A DNA stretch of 64,000 bases from Acidobacteriaceae bacterium KBS 83. Its GTDB lineage: Bacteria; Acidobacteriota; Terriglobia; Terriglobales; Acidobacteriaceae. Shown one piece after another: positions 62,050-64,000 of this stretch. The stretch lies in contig KB906734.1 of the NCBI GenBank assembly GCA_000381585.1, forward strand, positions 1 through 64,000. The letters run 5' to 3'. The notes beneath the pieces are model-generated. The model saw only the letters and a list, made by a program, of their open reading frames with translations. It did not search any database and was not told the DNA's origin. Position numbers and translations under genes: made by a program. How positions within the stretch are numbered: the stretch's first letter is position 1; each line of letters starts with the position of its first letter.

Positions 62050-63564
62050 ATGAAATCCGCAACACAGCAGGTTCTCCGAGGCAGTTTGAAGTTAGCACTG
62101 GTGCTGTTCGTCCTGACCGCAGTCTGCGCACAGGCTGAATCACCTCCGGATTGGGCAAAAACCGCGCGCTTTGGTGGCAGTGGAACGGACGCGGGTGCTG
62201 TCGTCAGGGTCACTAAGAACGGTGATCGCTACCTGACCGGATCTTTTTCGTCCACTGCGAGCTTCGGCGGGAAGAGTCTTACCTCCGCTGGCGGCACCGA
62301 CATTTTCCTCGCCAAATACGGGAAAGGCGGCAAGTTGCTTTGGCTGATCCAGGCGGGCGGCTCCGGAGATGATGCGGCTAACTTTCTTGACCTCGATCCG
62401 GCCGGGAACGCTTATGTAATTGGCTGGTTTGTCGGCACGGCGTCGTTTGGCTCCGCCGGCGGCCAATCGAAGACGGTAGTAGGCAGCGATGAGACCATTT
62501 TCATCGCAAAATACAGTCCTGCAGGCGCGCTCATTTGGCTGCACACCGGCGCCGGCACGTTCGCCGCCATCAACCGCGGTAATGCGGCGGCGGTAAATTC
62601 CGCTGCAAACACCGTGTACATAACTGGGGTCTCGCAGGGTGACACGACGTTCTCCTCCTCCGACGGCACTATCCATACCGTTCCGGGACCTGGAACATGG
62701 CACATGTTTCTGGTGAAGTACGACTTGAGCGGAAATTTCCGTTGGGGCGAATGGAACGAAGCCTCACCCAACAGTATTCCTCGTAGCGTGGCCGTGGACT
62801 CCCAGAACAGCGCCTACGTCGTGGGCTGGTTTGAAGGCACCGTAATCTTTCGCAGCCGTGACAGCCTGGACCAGACGATCGTCGGCCAGAGCGAGCCCGT
62901 TCAGAGTGCTCCTGACTATCCCGGCGATGCCTTCATCGCAAAATACGACACCCGCGGAAACCTGAAGTGGGTGAATGACATTGGCGGTTACAAGGCTATC
63001 GCCACCCAGGTTGCCGCCAGCCGCTACGACAGAGTCTCCCTCACCGGCTTCATCGGAAACGTAAACACCGGAACGACCGCGCAGGCTGAGACCATCGTCA
63101 CCTCGCAGCCGGGCGGAGCCAACATCAACCTCGGTGGCGGGCACTTCAGCACGCCCTACAACCGCGACATACTCATTGCAACCTATAACCGCGCGGGCGT
63201 CCTGCTGAACGCGAAACGACTCGGGGGTGTGGTCCAGGATGGCGGTAGTGGAATCGCGTATGGTAGCGCGGGAAATCTGTACGTGGCGGGAGTCTTCGCT
63301 CGCACTCTTAACGTCGGTGGCCACGTCTTGACTGGCAAGAAAACCAACACCCTCTTCGTCCTTAAGTATGCCGCAGGCCAATTGTTATGGGCGAAGGCGG
63401 CGGACGGAGCGGGAACTCAGAACTTCGAAAGCAACCCTACGATTTCCCTGACCTGGGGAGGCAGAGTCTGGGTGACCGGCCAGTTTGCAGGCACCGCCAC
63501 CTTTGGGAGCACGACGTTGCAGAGTGCCGGACAGGAAGACATTTTTGTGGCCGAACTGCAATAG
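62050..63564 (+). CDS. Exported SBBP-like beta-propeller protein
   Basis: A 504-residue protein from ATG 62050 after GAAGGGTG, with a signal peptide (RGSLKLALVLFVLTAVCAQA). Repeated propeller blades of the SBBP type appear: ARFGGSGTDAGAVVRVTKNGDRYLTGSFSS, GGTDIFLAKYGKGGKLLWLIQAGGSGDDAA, ETIFIAKYSPAGALIWLHTG, DAFIAKYDTRGNLKWVNDIGG and FVLKYAAGQLLWAKAADG. Each blade ends near a G-T-x-x-F-G segment (FSSTASFGG, FVGTASFG, FEGTVIF, FAGTATFG). It is secreted or surface exposed; function unknown. Confidence 0.8.
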   Translation: MKSATQQVLRGSLKLALVLFVLTAVCAQAESPPDWAKTARFGGSGTDAGAVVRVTKNGDRYLTGSFSSTASFGGKSLTSAGGTDIFLAKYGKGGKLLWLIQAGGSGDDAANFLDLDPAGNAYVIGWFVGTASFGSAGGQSKTVVGSDETIFIAKYSPAGALIWLHTGAGTFAAINRGNAAAVNSAANTVYITGVSQGDTTFSSSDGTIHTVPGPGTWHMFLVKYDLSGNFRWGEWNEASPNSIPRSVAVDSQNSAYVVGWFEGTVIFRSRDSLDQTIVGQSEPVQSAPDYPGDAFIAKYDTRGNLKWVNDIGGYKAIATQVAASRYDRVSLTGFIGNVNTGTTAQAETIVTSQPGGANINLGGGHFSTPYNRDILIATYNRAGVLLNAKRLGGVVQDGGSGIAYGSAGNLYVAGVFARTLNVGGHVLTGKKTNTLFVLKYAAGQLLWAKAADGAGTQNFESNPTISLTWGGRVWVTGQFAGTATFGSTTLQSAGQEDIFVAELQ

Positions 63565-63617
63565 GAAAGGACATTTAGAACAGGTCTCTAACGACCGCTC
63601 GAAAGGTCGCAGCTTTG

Positions 63618-63750
63618 GTCTTGCTGCGTCGCTGGCGCTTCTCGTGAGGGAAGTCGAGTCAAAAACCGACGGCTGGGGCCCCAAAGACGGGGTGGGTAGA
63701 CGCACCCCTGGGGGTGGGGTGCCCTGAGCCTGGATCTCCCCGAAATTTTT
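63618..63750. repeat. Dispersed GC-rich repeat, copy B
   Basis: About 133 bp matching copy A at 52351-52486 in the same orientation, with small indels. It starts 54 bases after the propeller gene stop. The GGGGTG/CACCCC hairpin and the CCCCGAAATTTTT end could let it work as a terminator. Confidence 0.9.
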
Positions 63751-63827
63751 GTGTTTCAACGGAAGTCCACCTCACGGGATGGGCTTGGAGGCCTTCCATT
63801 TTGGCAGCAAAAATCAGCATTCCAGCA

Positions 63828-64000
63828 TCACTGGATTAGTTTGTTGGTGTCTTTCTTTGATCCCAGTAATTGATCGCCAATTTCGTCCTGCGTTCTTCGC
63901 AATGCATTTTCCGCTAGATCCGACCAATACTCGCCTGGATCTTCATCTGCCATCTCTTTGAGGGTGCGGTCAACGCCTTTGTCGCCCATTAGGTAGCTAA
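63828..64000 (-). CDS. C-terminal end of an unknown gene (runs off the window)
   Basis: The minus-strand frame ending at TGA 63828-63830 is open to the window edge and reads ...GDKGVDRTLKEMADEDPGEY, WSDLAENALRRTQDEIGDQL, ending NKLIQ. The charged helical sequence looks like a real C terminus; an internal ATG could also make a 53-residue protein. No family can be given. Confidence 0.5.
   Translation of the reverse strand, partial: SYLMGDKGVDRTLKEMADEDPGEYWSDLAENALRRTQDEIGDQLLGSKKDTNKLIQ

Overview
The window looks like chromosomal DNA of an acidobacterium, probably class Terriglobia (Acidobacteriaceae; Terriglobus/Granulicella/Edaphobacter-like). This is inferred from gene content and protein style: GC-rich core genes, several secreted Ig-like or propeller proteins, S9 and S10 exported peptidases, a DUF5916 outer-surface protein and a histidine operon of short overlapping genes. 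No 16S rRNA gene is present to confirm it.

Region by region. 1-3914: the str ribosomal operon on the minus strand (rpsL, rpsG, fusA and the start of tuf) with a good sigma-70 promoter and a leader of about 400 nt. 4022-8847: a clan GH-A-like glycosidase, a VC0807-like membrane protein and a MarR regulator, divergent from an exported S9 peptidase across a 37-bp perfect palindrome. 9025-12964: a long imperfect palindrome, an Ig-like/propeller lipoprotein, nusB, and a lumazine synthase (RibH) fused to a VOC-like domain. 13093-19481: enoyl-CoA hydratase, a lipoprotein, DoxX, an SSS transporter and a giant FAD/Fe-S D-2-hydroxyacid (D-lactate type) dehydrogenase. 19478-24267: S10 peptidase, D-2-hydroxyacid dehydrogenase, an unknown exported protein and an aminotransferase. 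24612-31152: the operon hisL-I-G-D-C-B-H-F-A. It has a promoter, a His-rich leader peptide missed by ORF callers, and an intrinsic terminator placed as a classical attenuator. 31127-43004: a sensor kinase coupled to a sugar-binding-type lipoprotein, MarC, a secreted phosphoesterase and other exported proteins, several sharing an Ig-like module. 43075-47493: TPR, YheT, DUF72 and DUF4112 genes interspersed with tRNA-Arg, tRNA-His and tRNA-Pro.

From tRNA-Pro (47417-47493) to about 53.5 kb the DNA changes character. Within it lie a tyrosine integrase, an excisionase-like HTH protein, a RES-domain protein, a CGNR-like zinc-finger protein, a frameshifted terminase-small-subunit-like gene, an iteron-like AATC array and a truncated DUF1214 gene. 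I read this as a small, decaying integrated element. From 53.8 to 63.6 kb there are a DUF5916 protein and a YncE-like propeller, the chromate regulator ChrB with a palindrome over its start codon, a nine-haem cytochrome c, a dead ATP-dependent DNA ligase fragment, an MFS exporter and an SBBP-like propeller protein preceded by three hairpins. A ~135-bp repeat occurs twice, at 52.4 and 63.6 kb.

The clearest regulatory discovery is the complete ribosome-mediated attenuator of the his operon. The most unusual protein architecture is the VOC-RibH fusion. The most interesting functional linkage is ChrB with the nine-haem cytochrome in the absence of a local ChrA transporter.
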